In this document: one piece after another, positions 16,059 to 24,929 of the stretch | Layout of the letters: every line of letters begins with the position of its first letter | How positions within the stretch are numbered: position 1 is the stretch's first letter | Assembly: GCA_964478515.1 (NCBI GenBank) | Contig: CAYZIL010000014.1 | Coordinates: 1-53,358 of the forward strand | Direction: 5' to 3' | DNA: 53,358 nucleotides | Source of the DNA: HGM13233 sp964478515 | GTDB lineage: Bacteria; Bacillota; Clostridia; Oscillospirales; Ruminococcaceae | Notes under the pieces: model-generated | The model's input: only the letters and a program-made list of their open reading frames with translations | Told to the model about the DNA's origin: nothing | Database searches by the model: none | Program-made: the position numbers and the translations under genes

Positions 16059-19000
16059 AACGAGCGAGTTCGTACATCTTCATCTGCATACCGAGTACAG
16101 TTTGTTGGACGGCGCGTGCCGCATTGACAGGCTGATGGATAAAGTCGCCTTGCTCGGGCAGACGGCGGTGGCAATAACCGACCACGGCGTAATGTACGGC
16201 TGTGTCGAGTTCTACAAAGCGGCCAAGAAACACGGCATAAAACCAATAATCGGCTGCGAGTGCTATGTCGCGCCGCGCACCCGCTTTGACAAGATACACC
16301 GCGTCGACTCGTCGCCCTACCACCTTGTGCTGCTTTGTAAAAACGAACAGGGCTACAAAAACCTGATTAAGCTGGTTAGCCTCTCTTCCATAGAGGGGTT
16401 TTACAATAAACCGCGCATTGACCACGAGCTGCTGGAAAAATACCACGAGGGACTAATTGCGCTGTCGGCCTGCCTTGCGGGTGAAATTCCCCGCGCGCTG
16501 CTTGCGGACAATTACGAACTGGCAAAACAGACGGCACTGTGGTACGCGCAGCTTTTCGGTAAAGATAATTACTACCTTGAGCTGCAGGACCACGGCATTG
16601 AAGAGCAGCGCAAAATTATTCCGGATATTATTAAGCTTTCAAACGAGACCGGCATACCGCTCGTCGCCACCAACGACTGTCACTATACTGAAAAAGAAGA
16701 CAGCCGCATGCAGCACGTGCTTATTTGCATACAGACCAACCATCTTGTCGACGACGAGCAGGCGCTAGAATTCAAGACGGACAATTTTTATGTGCGCAGC
16801 ACCGCCGAAATGGCAGAGATATTCAGTATGGCGCCGCAGGCCGTCACCAACACGGCGGCGATTGCCGAGCGCTGTAACTTTGACTTTGAGTTCGGCAACA
16901 CCAAGCTGCCTTATTTTGAAACCCCGGACGGCAGCGACCACGGCGAGTATTTCCGCCGCCTTACCAACGCCGGTCTGCACCGTCTCTACGGTGAAAAACC
17001 CGAAAAATCAATCGTCGACCGGCTTGAGTACGAGACGAAGATTATTGAGCAGATGGGATATATCGACTACTATCTCATTGTGCACGACTTTATAGATTAT
17101 GCGCGCACGCACGACATACCGGTCGGACCCGGGCGCGGTTCCGGCGCCGGCAGCCTTTGCGCGTACTGCATGGGCATAACCGGCATAGACCCGATAAAAT
17201 ACAACCTTCTGTTTGAGCGCTTTCTCAACCCCGAACGCGTCTCGATGCCTGATTTTGACATTGACTTTTGCTACGAAAAGCGCCCGCAGGTAATTGATTA
17301 CGTTGTCAACAAGTACGGCAGCGACCACGTGGCGCAGATAATTACTTTCGGCACCATGGCGGCGCGCGGCGCGGTTCGCGACGTCGGACGGGTAATGAAT
17401 ATCCCCTACGCCAGTGTCGACGAGGTTGCAAAGCTGATACCCCAGGAGCCTAATATGACCATTGAGCGGGCGCTGAGTGTTTCGCGCGAGCTGAAAGAGC
17501 TTTACGACGCCGACGCGCAGACCCGCGAACTTATAGACACTGCGCGCAAAATAGAGGGCATGCCGCGCCACGCGTCGACCCACGCCGCCGGTGTTGTAAT
17601 TACCCGCGACCCGGCCAGCGACTATGTGCCGCTGCAGCGCAACGACGAGCAGGTAGTAACGCAGTTCACAATGACCACGCTCGAAGAACTCGGTCTGCTG
17701 AAGATGGACTTTCTCGGCCTGCGCACGCTCACCGTTATCAGCGACACCGAGCGCGACGTACGCCAAAAACAGGCCGACTTCAAAATTGAAAATATCCCTT
17801 ACGACGACGCCGCGACCTTTCGCATGTTAACTCTCGGCGATACCGAGGGCGTGTTTCAGTTTGAGTCGGGCGGCATGCGGCAGGTACTGATGGGGCTCAA
17901 ACCCGTATCTGTAGAGGATCTCATCGCCGTTATTTCTCTCTATCGCCCCGGGCCGATGGACTCCATTCCTATGTTCCTCGAAAATGCTCAGCACCCCGAC
18001 AGAATTAAATATAAGCATCCGCTGCTGGAGCCGATACTCAACGTAACCAACGGCTGCATAGTCTACCAGGAACAGGTAATGCAGATATTCCGCTCGCTCG
18101 CCGGTTTTAGCTACGGCCAGGCCGACGTTGTGCGCCGCGCAATGGCAAAGAAAAAACACGAGGTCATGCAGCGCGAGGGCGAGCATTTTATTGAGGGCTG
18201 CACCAAAAACGGCATACCAGAACGCACGGCGCGCGAGATTTACGACGAAATGTCCAGCTTTGCCTCGTACGCTTTTAACAAATCGCACGCCGCAGCATAC
18301 GCCATAGTGGCCTACCAGACAGCATATTTGAAATGCCACTATCCCACCGAATTTATGGCGGCGCTGCTGACGAGCGTGCTCGACAATACCGACAAGGTAA
18401 TTGAATACATTTCCGAATGCCAGCGACTGGGCATAAAAGTCATGGCTCCCGATATTAACATCTCCACCGACCGCTTTACGTCGGACGGCGACAGCATTAG
18501 ATTCGGCCTTTCCGCGGTCAAAAACGTCGGTCGCGGGCTGATAAAAGGAATTGTTGCCGAAAGGGAACAAAACGGCCCCTACAAAACGTTCCTCGATTTT
18601 TGCGAGCGTTCCAGCGGCGGCGAGCTCAACCGGCGGTCGCTCGAAAATATGATTCGTGCCGGCGCCTTTGACAGCTTCGCCAATACCCGCCGCGCTATGG
18701 TCAGCGGCCTTGAGTCGGTGCTAAAATCCATTGAAGAGGACCGTCGCAACAATGTCAGCGGTCAGCTCAATCTGTTCGCTCAGGCAAGCGACGCTCCCAA
18801 AGAGGCCGAACTGCCCGACATGCCCGAGTACGAGTCTGCCGACTTGCTCAAAATGGAAAAAGAGGTTACCGGCATTTACCTCAGCGGCCACCCGCTGCTT
18901 GCTTATTCGCAGCAGATTCGCCGCGTCAGCCGCTTTACAATTCGCGAACTTGCCGCGGAACACGACTCGCGCTTTGACAACGCCAGCATTGACCTGCTTT

Positions 19001-19497
19001 GCTCGCTGACAAGTATCCGCTATAAAATCACCAAAAACAACGAGACAATGGCCTTCGCGGTAATAGAAGATCTCAGCGGCTCTATGGAGATGATGGTATT
19101 TCCCAAAAAGCTGGAGGTCTATTCACGGTTGCTTAAGGAAAACAGCGTGTTGGTGCTAAACGGCCGTCTGTCGCAAAAAGAAGACGAGGCGCCGAAGTTT
19201 ATTCTGGAAACTGCGGCACTGCCGTCAGAAACTGCCGGAGTAGAGCTGCCGGAAACGGCAGAAAATAACTGTAAAGCCAACAAGCTTTACATACGCGTTC
19301 CCAGCCGCGCCAGCGATGTTTTTGAGCGCTGTTTGGCAATATTGCTGATATTTGACGGCGACACACCTGTCTACTTTTTCTGCGAGGATACCAAACAACA
19401 AATTAAAGTCCCGCGCAATTTTTGGGCAGACGTCGGTGAACCGCTGAAAAAAGAATTAAAAATAGTAGTCGGAGACGACAACGTTGTGGTAAAATAA
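16045..19497 (+). CDS. dnaE: DNA polymerase III alpha subunit, DnaE type
   Basis: C-family DNA polymerase. In Firmicutes that also carry PolC, DnaE extends RNA primers and does lagging-strand and repair work. The 1150 residues contain the N-terminal PHP domain (HLHLHTEYSLLDG, residues 11-23), the palm with the catalytic aspartates in PDFDIDF at about 402, the fingers motif (GRGSGAGSLCAY upstream, and KKKHEVM), a tandem helix-hairpin-helix region and a C-terminal OB fold. The sequence looks intact. ATG at 16045 overlaps whiA, with GAGGAAGAG upstream. pfkA follows 29 nt downstream, a common Clostridial arrangement. Confidence 0.97.
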   Translation: MNEIKTSEFVHLHLHTEYSLLDGACRIDRLMDKVALLGQTAVAITDHGVMYGCVEFYKAAKKHGIKPIIGCECYVAPRTRFDKIHRVDSSPYHLVLLCKNEQGYKNLIKLVSLSSIEGFYNKPRIDHELLEKYHEGLIALSACLAGEIPRALLADNYELAKQTALWYAQLFGKDNYYLELQDHGIEEQRKIIPDIIKLSNETGIPLVATNDCHYTEKEDSRMQHVLICIQTNHLVDDEQALEFKTDNFYVRSTAEMAEIFSMAPQAVTNTAAIAERCNFDFEFGNTKLPYFETPDGSDHGEYFRRLTNAGLHRLYGEKPEKSIVDRLEYETKIIEQMGYIDYYLIVHDFIDYARTHDIPVGPGRGSGAGSLCAYCMGITGIDPIKYNLLFERFLNPERVSMPDFDIDFCYEKRPQVIDYVVNKYGSDHVAQIITFGTMAARGAVRDVGRVMNIPYASVDEVAKLIPQEPNMTIERALSVSRELKELYDADAQTRELIDTARKIEGMPRHASTHAAGVVITRDPASDYVPLQRNDEQVVTQFTMTTLEELGLLKMDFLGLRTLTVISDTERDVRQKQADFKIENIPYDDAATFRMLTLGDTEGVFQFESGGMRQVLMGLKPVSVEDLIAVISLYRPGPMDSIPMFLENAQHPDRIKYKHPLLEPILNVTNGCIVYQEQVMQIFRSLAGFSYGQADVVRRAMAKKKHEVMQREGEHFIEGCTKNGIPERTAREIYDEMSSFASYAFNKSHAAAYAIVAYQTAYLKCHYPTEFMAALLTSVLDNTDKVIEYISECQRLGIKVMAPDINISTDRFTSDGDSIRFGLSAVKNVGRGLIKGIVAEREQNGPYKTFLDFCERSSGGELNRRSLENMIRAGAFDSFANTRRAMVSGLESVLKSIEEDRRNNVSGQLNLFAQASDAPKEAELPDMPEYESADLLKMEKEVTGIYLSGHPLLAYSQQIRRVSRFTIRELAAEHDSRFDNASIDLLCSLTSIRYKITKNNETMAFAVIEDLSGSMEMMVFPKKLEVYSRLLKENSVLVLNGRLSQKEDEAPKFILETAALPSETAGVELPETAENNCKANKLYIRVPSRASDVFERCLAILLIFDGDTPVYFFCEDTKQQIKVPRNFWADVGEPLKKELKIVVGDDNVVVK

Positions 19498-19526
19498 CAC
19501 TCATAAGTTATAAGGAGATATTGGTA

Positions 19527-20513
19527 ATGGATAGTCAGAAAAAAATAACCGTCAAAAATCTCGGCGTTCTTACCAGCGGCGGCGACGCCCCCGGCATGAA
19601 TGCGGCGATCCGCGCAGTAGTTCGTACGGCAATAACATTGGGCATTCGCGTTACCGGCGTTCGCCGCGGTTACGAGGGATTAATAAATGACGACACATAC
19701 GAGATGAATATCCGCAGCGTTTCCGAAATTATTCAGCGCGGCGGCACAATTTTGCACACTGCGCGCAGCGAGGAGTTTCGTACCAAAGAGGGTATGGACA
19801 AGGCCTACAACACCTGTAAGGAAAACGGCATTGACGCGCTGGTCGTAATAGGCGGCGACGGCAGCTACCGCGGCGCTCTCGAATTCAGCAAGTACGGCAT
19901 CCCTATTATCGGTATGCCGGGAACAATTGACAACGACATTGCCTGCACTGACTATACAATAGGTTTCGACACGGCTATGAACACCGCTATGGAGATGGTC
20001 GACAAATTGCGCGACACCACCCAGGCGCACGACCGCTGCAGCGTTGTGGAAGTTATGGGGCGCAAGGCGGGCTTCTTGGCGCTGAGCACCGGCGTCGCTT
20101 GCGGCGCGCTGACTACGCTCATTCCCGAAATACCCTTTGACCTTGACCGCGATGTGGTCGACAAAATGATGTTCACCCAGCGTACCGGCAAAAAGCATTT
20201 TATTATTGTTGTCGCCGAGGGCGCCGGCAGCGCAACCGAAATAAGCAAAAAAATCCAAGAGCTTACCGGCATAGAGTCGCGCGCAACTATACTCGGCTAT
20301 GTCCAGCGCGGCGGCTCGCCGACACTGCAGGACAGACTGATGGCCAGCCGCATGGGTTACCACGCGGTAAAGCTTCTTTCCCAGGGAATCGGCAACCGCG
20401 CAGTCTGCTGCAAGGGCGACAAAATGGTAGATTACGACATTGCGGATGCTCTGGAGATGAAGAAAACTATCAACCGCGAGCTTTTTGACGTCTCGCAGGC
20501 GATATCGCTCTAA
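19527..20513 (+). CDS. pfkA: 6-phosphofructokinase
   Basis: ATP-dependent phosphofructokinase of glycolysis, 328 residues. Visible motifs are TSGGDAPGMNAAIR (ATP loop), the effector-site RRGYEGLI, LVVIGGDGSYRGA, the catalytic GTIDNDI with Asp, MGRKAGFLAL and GYVQRGGSPT. Gly in the GGDGS position points to ATP rather than pyrophosphate use. ATG at 19527 follows AAGGAG with 9-nt spacing. It is the last gene of the hprK-to-pfkA run; the pyruvate kinase gene often found next is missing, and a terminator follows at once. Confidence 0.97.
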   Translation: MDSQKKITVKNLGVLTSGGDAPGMNAAIRAVVRTAITLGIRVTGVRRGYEGLINDDTYEMNIRSVSEIIQRGGTILHTARSEEFRTKEGMDKAYNTCKENGIDALVVIGGDGSYRGALEFSKYGIPIIGMPGTIDNDIACTDYTIGFDTAMNTAMEMVDKLRDTTQAHDRCSVVEVMGRKAGFLALSTGVACGALTTLIPEIPFDLDRDVVDKMMFTQRTGKKHFIIVVAEGAGSATEISKKIQELTGIESRATILGYVQRGGSPTLQDRLMASRMGYHAVKLLSQGIGNRAVCCKGDKMVDYDIADALEMKKTINRELFDVSQAISL

Positions 20514-20529
20514 AATACCAGCATTTCAG

Positions 20530-20560
20530 CGGCAGCTTCTTTGCAGAGGCTGCCGTTTTT
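20530..20560 (+). terminator. Intrinsic terminator after pfkA
   Basis: An 11-bp stem (CGGCAGC... with ...GCTGCCG, one G-T pair) with a 4-nt loop, followed by at least five T residues. It closes the hprK-pfkA transcription unit. Confidence 0.88.
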
Positions 20561-20636
20561 TATAAAAATTATGCTGTTAATCACCGCGCGCTGTTTTCGT
20601 GAATATAAATAAAGAAGAGCGAAAGGCGGCGAGACG

Positions 20637-21269
20637 GTGAGAAGAATAAGAATAAACAAAAAAGTGCGCAGAGTATGGCGCTGTGTACTGGCGGTGGCGG
20701 TGCTGTTGGCACTGACGTGGCAGGCTAACCGCACGGTAAAACCTGTCGCTGAAGCGCTGATGTCTACGCAGGGCAGCATTATGTGCAATTTAGCCGTCAA
20801 CAACGCTCTGGTGGAAGTGCTCAGTTCCGAAAATGTCGAGTACAGCAAGCTGGTCACGCTAGTTTACAACGAGAGCGGCAACGTTGTGGCAATAGAAACC
20901 AACACGACCGAAATTAACAGACTTAACGCGCTGCTCACAAACCGGGTCAACGTGGCGCTCAGCGAGCTGCCCGAAAGCGACGTGCGCATTGCTGTCGGCA
21001 CGCTTACCGGCTGGCAGTGGCTGTCCGGACGCGGCCCGCGCATAGCGCTGCGAATGGTGCCGTCCTCATACGCCGAAAGCAGACTGGTAAACAGGTTTGA
21101 CAGTACCGGTATTAACCAGACCCGACACCAGATAATGGTCGAGTTCACAATTAACCTGACCGTTATTTTAGCCCCGTATCGCTGTTCGCTAAGCGTGCCA
21201 GCCGACGTCTGCATTGCCGAGACTGTAATTGTCGGCACTGTGCCGCAGGCATATGCTGACTTTGAATAA
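20637..21269 (+). CDS. yunB: Sporulation protein YunB
   Basis: A 210-residue protein with one N-terminal membrane segment after a very basic start (MRRIRINKKVRRVWR), followed by an extracytoplasmic domain. VKPVAEALMSTQGSIMCNLAVNNALVEVL, the long NTTEINRLNALLTNRVNVAL and the late TRHQIMVEFTINLTVILAPY, ending VPQAYADF, agree with YunB, which in Bacillus belongs to the mother-cell sigma-E regulon. The start is GTG at 20637 with a GGCGGCGAG site. I saw no convincing sigma-E promoter in the 120 nt upstream. It is isolated from other sporulation genes here. Confidence 0.92.
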   Translation: MRRIRINKKVRRVWRCVLAVAVLLALTWQANRTVKPVAEALMSTQGSIMCNLAVNNALVEVLSSENVEYSKLVTLVYNESGNVVAIETNTTEINRLNALLTNRVNVALSELPESDVRIAVGTLTGWQWLSGRGPRIALRMVPSSYAESRLVNRFDSTGINQTRHQIMVEFTINLTVILAPYRCSLSVPADVCIAETVIVGTVPQAYADFE

Positions 21270-21335
21270 GATTGACCGACAGCAACAGCTGTGAGCCCAG
21301 TCTTCCTGCTCAAAAAATTGCGGGGAAAAATAATT

Positions 21336-21536
21336 ATGCTATGTGACACTTGCAAAAGAGACAGGCATTGCTTTTTTCTGCGCAGCGCCGCCGGAAAGAA
21401 CACCAGCAAGTGCGTCAATTACGAGCCGAACGGCGAACTGCACAACACCGAGGGCGACGACAAGAAGACCGGCGACATAATAAGCTTTGAGATGGAAAAG
21501 CTTGACCGAGAAGATAGATGGACGAGCGATATTTAA
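21336..21536 (+). CDS. Small Cys-containing protein, possible zinc-binding
   Basis: A 66-residue protein of no family that I can name. It starts MLCDTCKRDRHCFF, with a further SKCVNYEP, giving Cys at 3, 6, 12 and 26, an arrangement compatible with a small zinc knuckle. The rest is acidic and polar. ATG at 21336 is preceded by GGGGA; starting earlier (21291) would add 15 residues without a ribosome site. It follows yunB by 66 nt and may be co-transcribed with it. Function unknown. Confidence 0.6.
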   Translation: MLCDTCKRDRHCFFLRSAAGKNTSKCVNYEPNGELHNTEGDDKKTGDIISFEMEKLDREDRWTSDI

Positions 21537-21729
21537 ATTTCACCGGTTATGACCGCAGACGCAGCGGTCTTTAAGGGCAAGCACATTAAGGGCGTTAAGG
21601 TATTTCCCGAAAAGATTGGGAACTTCAACAACATTGCCGCGACCGTTAAGGCTCTGGCAAAGTTGTGCAACTGGGTGCCGGGCTGCGATATCTACCCGCA
21701 GAAAAATGAGTGTAAGCACACTGAACATA
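21537..21729. other. Stretch without a confident gene
   Basis: Between the small Cys protein and a strong promoter. A plus-strand frame from 21549 looks protein-like for about 60 codons (with HIKGVKVFPEKIGN and ALAKLCNWVPGCDIY) but has no ribosome site, and its 3' part runs into the promoter and hairpins downstream. A GACCGC/GCGGTC hairpin lies at its start. It may be a decayed gene fragment or structured RNA; I do not annotate it as coding. Confidence 0.4.
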
Positions 21730-21758
21730 TTGACTTATTATTAACTATTTGCTACAAT
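21730..21758 (+). promoter_or_regulatory. Strong sigma-A-type promoter, no gene attached
   Basis: TTGACT (21730-21735), a 17-nt spacer and TACAAT (21753-21758): five of six matches in each box. No start codon with a ribosome site follows until ligA, 245 nt further and beyond a terminator, so the likely product is a short RNA. Confidence 0.65.
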
Positions 21759-21764
21759 ACAGCC

Positions 21765-21853
21765 GCCAAGTTGTGTTGTGGTGGCGCACTTGGCTGGATT
21801 CATTTTTTTTATATAAGGATTGGCACTCGCGGCTTAGGTTGCGGGTGCTTTTC
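21765..21853 (+). ncRNA. Candidate small RNA of about 90 nt
   Basis: Bounded by a strong promoter ending at 21758 and an intrinsic terminator at 21823-21852. The 5' part can fold by pairing GCCAAGT (21765-21771) with ACTTGGC (21788-21794), or alternatively GCCGCCA with TGGTGGC, and is followed by a run of eight T (21803-21810) that could itself act as a first terminator giving a product near 46 nt. The second hairpin ends the transcript. No coding potential is seen. It does not match an RNA family that I can recognise. Inferred only from signals. Confidence 0.42.
21823..21852 (+). terminator. Intrinsic terminator of the candidate small RNA
   Basis: An 11-bp stem with G-U pairs (21823-21833 with 21838-21848), tetraloop TTAG, then TTTT and a further T-rich stretch. 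Confidence 0.7.
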
Positions 21854-21949
21854 CTTGTTTTTCGCAAGGGCAAACTTGTCTTTTCGTCAGCAGAGCAGTG
21901 CAGCCTAAATAAGCTAAAGCGCAAAAAAAGAAAAGCCACGCCAATTTCG

Positions 21950-21980
21950 TTGCCATAATCCGGCGGCTTTGTGTTAGAAT
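21950..21980 (+). promoter_or_regulatory. Possible promoter of ligA
   Basis: TTGCCA (21950-21955) and TAGAAT (21975-21980) with a rather long 19-nt spacer, 22 nt before the ligA start. Weak, but something must start ligA after the terminator at 21852. Confidence 0.4.
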
Positions 21981-22002
21981 AACAGCAGGCGAGGTATTTT
22001 GA

Positions 22003-23985
22003 ATGAACGATAAAAATGCAAAAAACGAAATAGAAACTTTGCGCGCCGAGCTTAAAAGACACGCAGAGCTTTATTACGAACAGGACGCGCCGGAAATAAG
22101 CGACCGCGAGTACGACTTACTGCTGCGCCGGTTACAACAGCTTGAAAGTGAGTACCCGCAATTTCGCAGCGCCGACTCGCCGAGCGAGCGCGTTGGCGGC
22201 ACGCCCTCTTCCAGCTTTGAAAAGGTGACGCACGAAATAAAACTGGAAAGCCTGCAGGACTCTTTTTCACTCGACGAGGTGAAAGAATTTTGCGAGCGAG
22301 CCGGGCAAAACGCCGCACAGGCGTTTACCGTCGAGCCGAAAATTGACGGTCTTTCGGTCTGTCTTGAGTACGAAAACGGCGTTTTTGTGCGCGGCTCAAC
22401 ACGCGGCAACGGAGAAATAGGCGAGGATGTGAGTGAAAACCTGCGCACGGTCAAGGGCATTCCGCAGCGAGTAAAAACCGACTGCAAAAAGCTGATTGTG
22501 CGCGGCGAGGTGTATATGCCCAAAAACTCTTTTGCCGAAATTGTCCGCCAACAGACCGAGAATGGTCAGACGCCTTTTAAGAACCCGCGCAACGCCGCGG
22601 CCGGGTCTCTGCGCCAAAAAGACAGCGGCGTCACCGCCGAGCGGCAGCTGGAAATATTTGTTTTTGATTTAATGTCGGCCGGCGACGGTTTTGAGCGCGA
22701 CAGCGACTGTCTTGAATACCTGCGTGACCTCGGCTTTAAAATGCTGCCGTTCTACAAGCTCTGCGACGATTTTGTCGCCGTCAGGGCTGAAATTGAGCGC
22801 ATCGGCTCACTGCGCGCCGGTCTCGCATACGACATTGACGGCGCCGTTGTAAAAATTGACTCGCTCAAACATCGCGCTCAGCTGGGCTCGACAAACAAAT
22901 TTCCGCGCTGGGCAACGGCGTTCAAGTACCCGCCAGAAGTAAAACAGACCGCGCTGCGCGACATAGAAATAGCCGTCGGCCGCACCGGTGTGCTGACGCC
23001 TACAGCGGTCTTTGAGCCCATACTGCTTGCCGGCACAACGGTCAGCCGCGCCGTGCTGCACAACGAGGACTACATTGCCCAGCTCGACTTGAGAGTGGGC
23101 GACACTATAGAAGTGCACAAGGCCGGCGACATTATTCCCGAAGTTGTTCGCAGTGTTGCGCACGCCGAAAACAGCGCCGTTTTCAGCATGCCGCACAAGT
23201 GCCCGTCATGCGGCGAGCAGGTTGTGCACCTAATGGACGAGTCGGCGCTGCGCTGCGTCAACCCGGAATGCCCCGAACAGCTGCGCCGCAACCTGATTCA
23301 TTTCGTTTCCAAAGCGGCGATGAATATAGAGGGACTGGGGCCGTCCACTATCGACCAGCTGCTCGAAAGAAAATTGGTCGGTAAGGCGAGCGATCTTTAT
23401 GTGCTGACAAAGCAGCAGCTGCTGACGCTGGACAAAATAAAAGACAAAGCGGCGCAGAACATCCTGGACGCCGTCGCTGCAAGCAAGGGCAATTCTCTGG
23501 AACGGCTGGTATTTGCGCTCGGCATTCGCAACGTGGGTGAAAAGGCCGCCGCTTTGCTGGCGCGCCGCTTTGGCAATATGGACGCTCTTGCCGGCGCCGC
23601 TGTTGCGGAAATGTCCCGCATTGACGGCATCGGCCCGGTGATTGCCGACAGCGCCGCCGAGTTTTTTGCGCGTGATGGCGCCAAGGACCTAATTGAGCGT
23701 CTGCGGCAAAGCGGCGTCAATATGGTCTTTAGCGACAGCGCCGTTTCCAGCAGACTTGCGGGCTATATCTTTGTTGTTACCGGGACGCTAGAACATTTCA
23801 GTCGCAGCGAGATAGAAAAGCTTATTGCCGACAACGGCGGTAAAGCCGCAGCGTCGGTCTCCAAAAAAACCAGCTATGTCGTGGCCGGCGCCGCTGCCGG
23901 CAGCAAACTTGACAAGGCCCGCCAGCTCGGTGTGCCGGTTCTCAGTGAGTCGGAATTTGAAAAAATGCTGGAACAACAAAACTGA
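22003..23985 (+). CDS. ligA: NAD-dependent DNA ligase
   Basis: Essential ligase that seals nicks using NAD. The 660 residues show the full domain order: Ia domain (YYEQDAPEISDREYDLLLRRL), adenylation domain with catalytic Lys113 in VEPKIDG, OB fold, a four-Cys zinc finger (HKCPSCGEQ and LRCVNPECPEQ), four helix-hairpin-helix motifs (IEGLGPSTIDQLL, IRNVGEKAAALLARRF, IDGIGPVIADS) and a C-terminal BRCT domain (GYIFVVTGTL). ATG at 22003 follows GCGAGG. It is a single-gene unit with a strong terminator. pcrA and gatCAB, its common partners, are absent. Confidence 0.98.
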   Translation: MNDKNAKNEIETLRAELKRHAELYYEQDAPEISDREYDLLLRRLQQLESEYPQFRSADSPSERVGGTPSSSFEKVTHEIKLESLQDSFSLDEVKEFCERAGQNAAQAFTVEPKIDGLSVCLEYENGVFVRGSTRGNGEIGEDVSENLRTVKGIPQRVKTDCKKLIVRGEVYMPKNSFAEIVRQQTENGQTPFKNPRNAAAGSLRQKDSGVTAERQLEIFVFDLMSAGDGFERDSDCLEYLRDLGFKMLPFYKLCDDFVAVRAEIERIGSLRAGLAYDIDGAVVKIDSLKHRAQLGSTNKFPRWATAFKYPPEVKQTALRDIEIAVGRTGVLTPTAVFEPILLAGTTVSRAVLHNEDYIAQLDLRVGDTIEVHKAGDIIPEVVRSVAHAENSAVFSMPHKCPSCGEQVVHLMDESALRCVNPECPEQLRRNLIHFVSKAAMNIEGLGPSTIDQLLERKLVGKASDLYVLTKQQLLTLDKIKDKAAQNILDAVAASKGNSLERLVFALGIRNVGEKAAALLARRFGNMDALAGAAVAEMSRIDGIGPVIADSAAEFFARDGAKDLIERLRQSGVNMVFSDSAVSSRLAGYIFVVTGTLEHFSRSEIEKLIADNGGKAAASVSKKTSYVVAGAAAGSKLDKARQLGVPVLSESEFEKMLEQQN

Positions 23986-24010
23986 AGTTTGCGAGAAATA
24001 TGTCTGTTTT

Positions 24011-24040
24011 GCCCGCCGCGTTCTAACGCGGCGGGCTTTT
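24011..24040 (+). terminator. Intrinsic terminator after ligA
   Basis: A perfect 10-bp GC-rich stem (24011-24020 with 24027-24036), 6-nt loop and four T residues. It isolates spoIIIA from ligA transcription. Confidence 0.9.
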
Positions 24041-24068
24041 CATATCTATTGGACAAGGGGGCGCGGAA

Positions 24069-24929
24069 ATGTTGACGGACAAACTGCTGCAAGCACTGCC
24101 AAGCGCACTGCGCAGCGAGCTGGGTGCATTGAGCGACGCGCAAAAAAGCAGCCTATGCGAAATCAGGATGTTGTGCGAGCGGCCGACGACGCTGTTGTTT
24201 TTTGACAGGCGCTCAAAAACAGAAAGCGTGCTCAGTGCAGGCGAACTGTCCGACGTCTATTTGACCCTTTGCGGCTACCGGCTTTATGCGCACTGCAGCG
24301 AATTGAGCTGGGGATACCTGCCGCTTGAGGGTGGCAACCGCGCCGGTATTTGCGGAACATATACCGGCGACGAGCGTCAACCGCTGCGCGACGTCAGCGC
24401 AATAGTGCTGCGGCTTTCAAGCGAGCACCGCGGCTGCGCTGACGCGCTGGTACAAGCTGTCGGCACGCACAGCTCACTGCTAATTTGCGGCGCGCCTGGC
24501 AGCGGCAAAACCACGCTGCTGCGCGACTATGTGCGCATTGCGGCAAGTGAGCCCCATTTGCGGCGCTGCTGCATAATAGACAGCCGCGGGGAGCTTGCGG
24601 CAACGCGGGACGGCCGCTGCGGCTACGACGTCGGCGGCAGTCTCGTATTGGATCTTTGCTCGAAACGGCAGGGCTTTTCCATTGCGCTGCGCACGCTCAC
24701 CCCCGAACTTATTGCCTGCGATGAGCTTGACGGCGACAGCGACATGTCTGCTGTTTGCCGCGCCGCAACTGCCGGCTGTGCGGTGGCGGCGACAGCGCAC
24801 GTCGGCTCGCAAAACGCGCTGCCACAGGGAATTAAACAGGCTGTCGACAGCGGTGTATTTAAATATTTGGTCATGCTGAGTCAGGCACCGCGGCCGGCAA
24901 CAATTGAAAGGATATTAAAGGTAAAATGA
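24069..24929 (+). CDS. spoIIIAA: Stage III sporulation protein AA (ATPase)
   Basis: Cytoplasmic (mother-cell) ATPase of the SpoIIIA-SpoIIQ channel that connects mother cell and forespore, related to type II/IV secretion ATPases. The 286 residues have YLPLEGGNRAGICG, the Walker A loop GAPGSGKTT at about 141-149, an IIDSRGELAA strand and a Walker B-like LIACDELDGDSD, followed by the AATAHV switch. The ATG at 24069 lies 29 nt after the ligA terminator. Sigma-E control is expected from the family, but no clear -10/-35 for it is visible in this short gap. It overlaps spoIIIAB by ATGA. Confidence 0.96.
   Translation: MLTDKLLQALPSALRSELGALSDAQKSSLCEIRMLCERPTTLLFFDRRSKTESVLSAGELSDVYLTLCGYRLYAHCSELSWGYLPLEGGNRAGICGTYTGDERQPLRDVSAIVLRLSSEHRGCADALVQAVGTHSSLLICGAPGSGKTTLLRDYVRIAASEPHLRRCCIIDSRGELAATRDGRCGYDVGGSLVLDLCSKRQGFSIALRTLTPELIACDELDGDSDMSAVCRAATAGCAVAATAHVGSQNALPQGIKQAVDSGVFKYLVMLSQAPRPATIERILKVK

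Noticed and set aside
20581..20636. Sigma-E promoter upstream of yunB
   Set aside because: AT-rich segments exist, but no pair with proper spacing and boxes could be defended.
21549..21908. Plus-strand frame of 119 codons between the Cys protein and ligA
   Set aside because: The 3' half overlaps a strong promoter and two hairpins, there is no ribosome site, and the composition changes abruptly at about codon 60.
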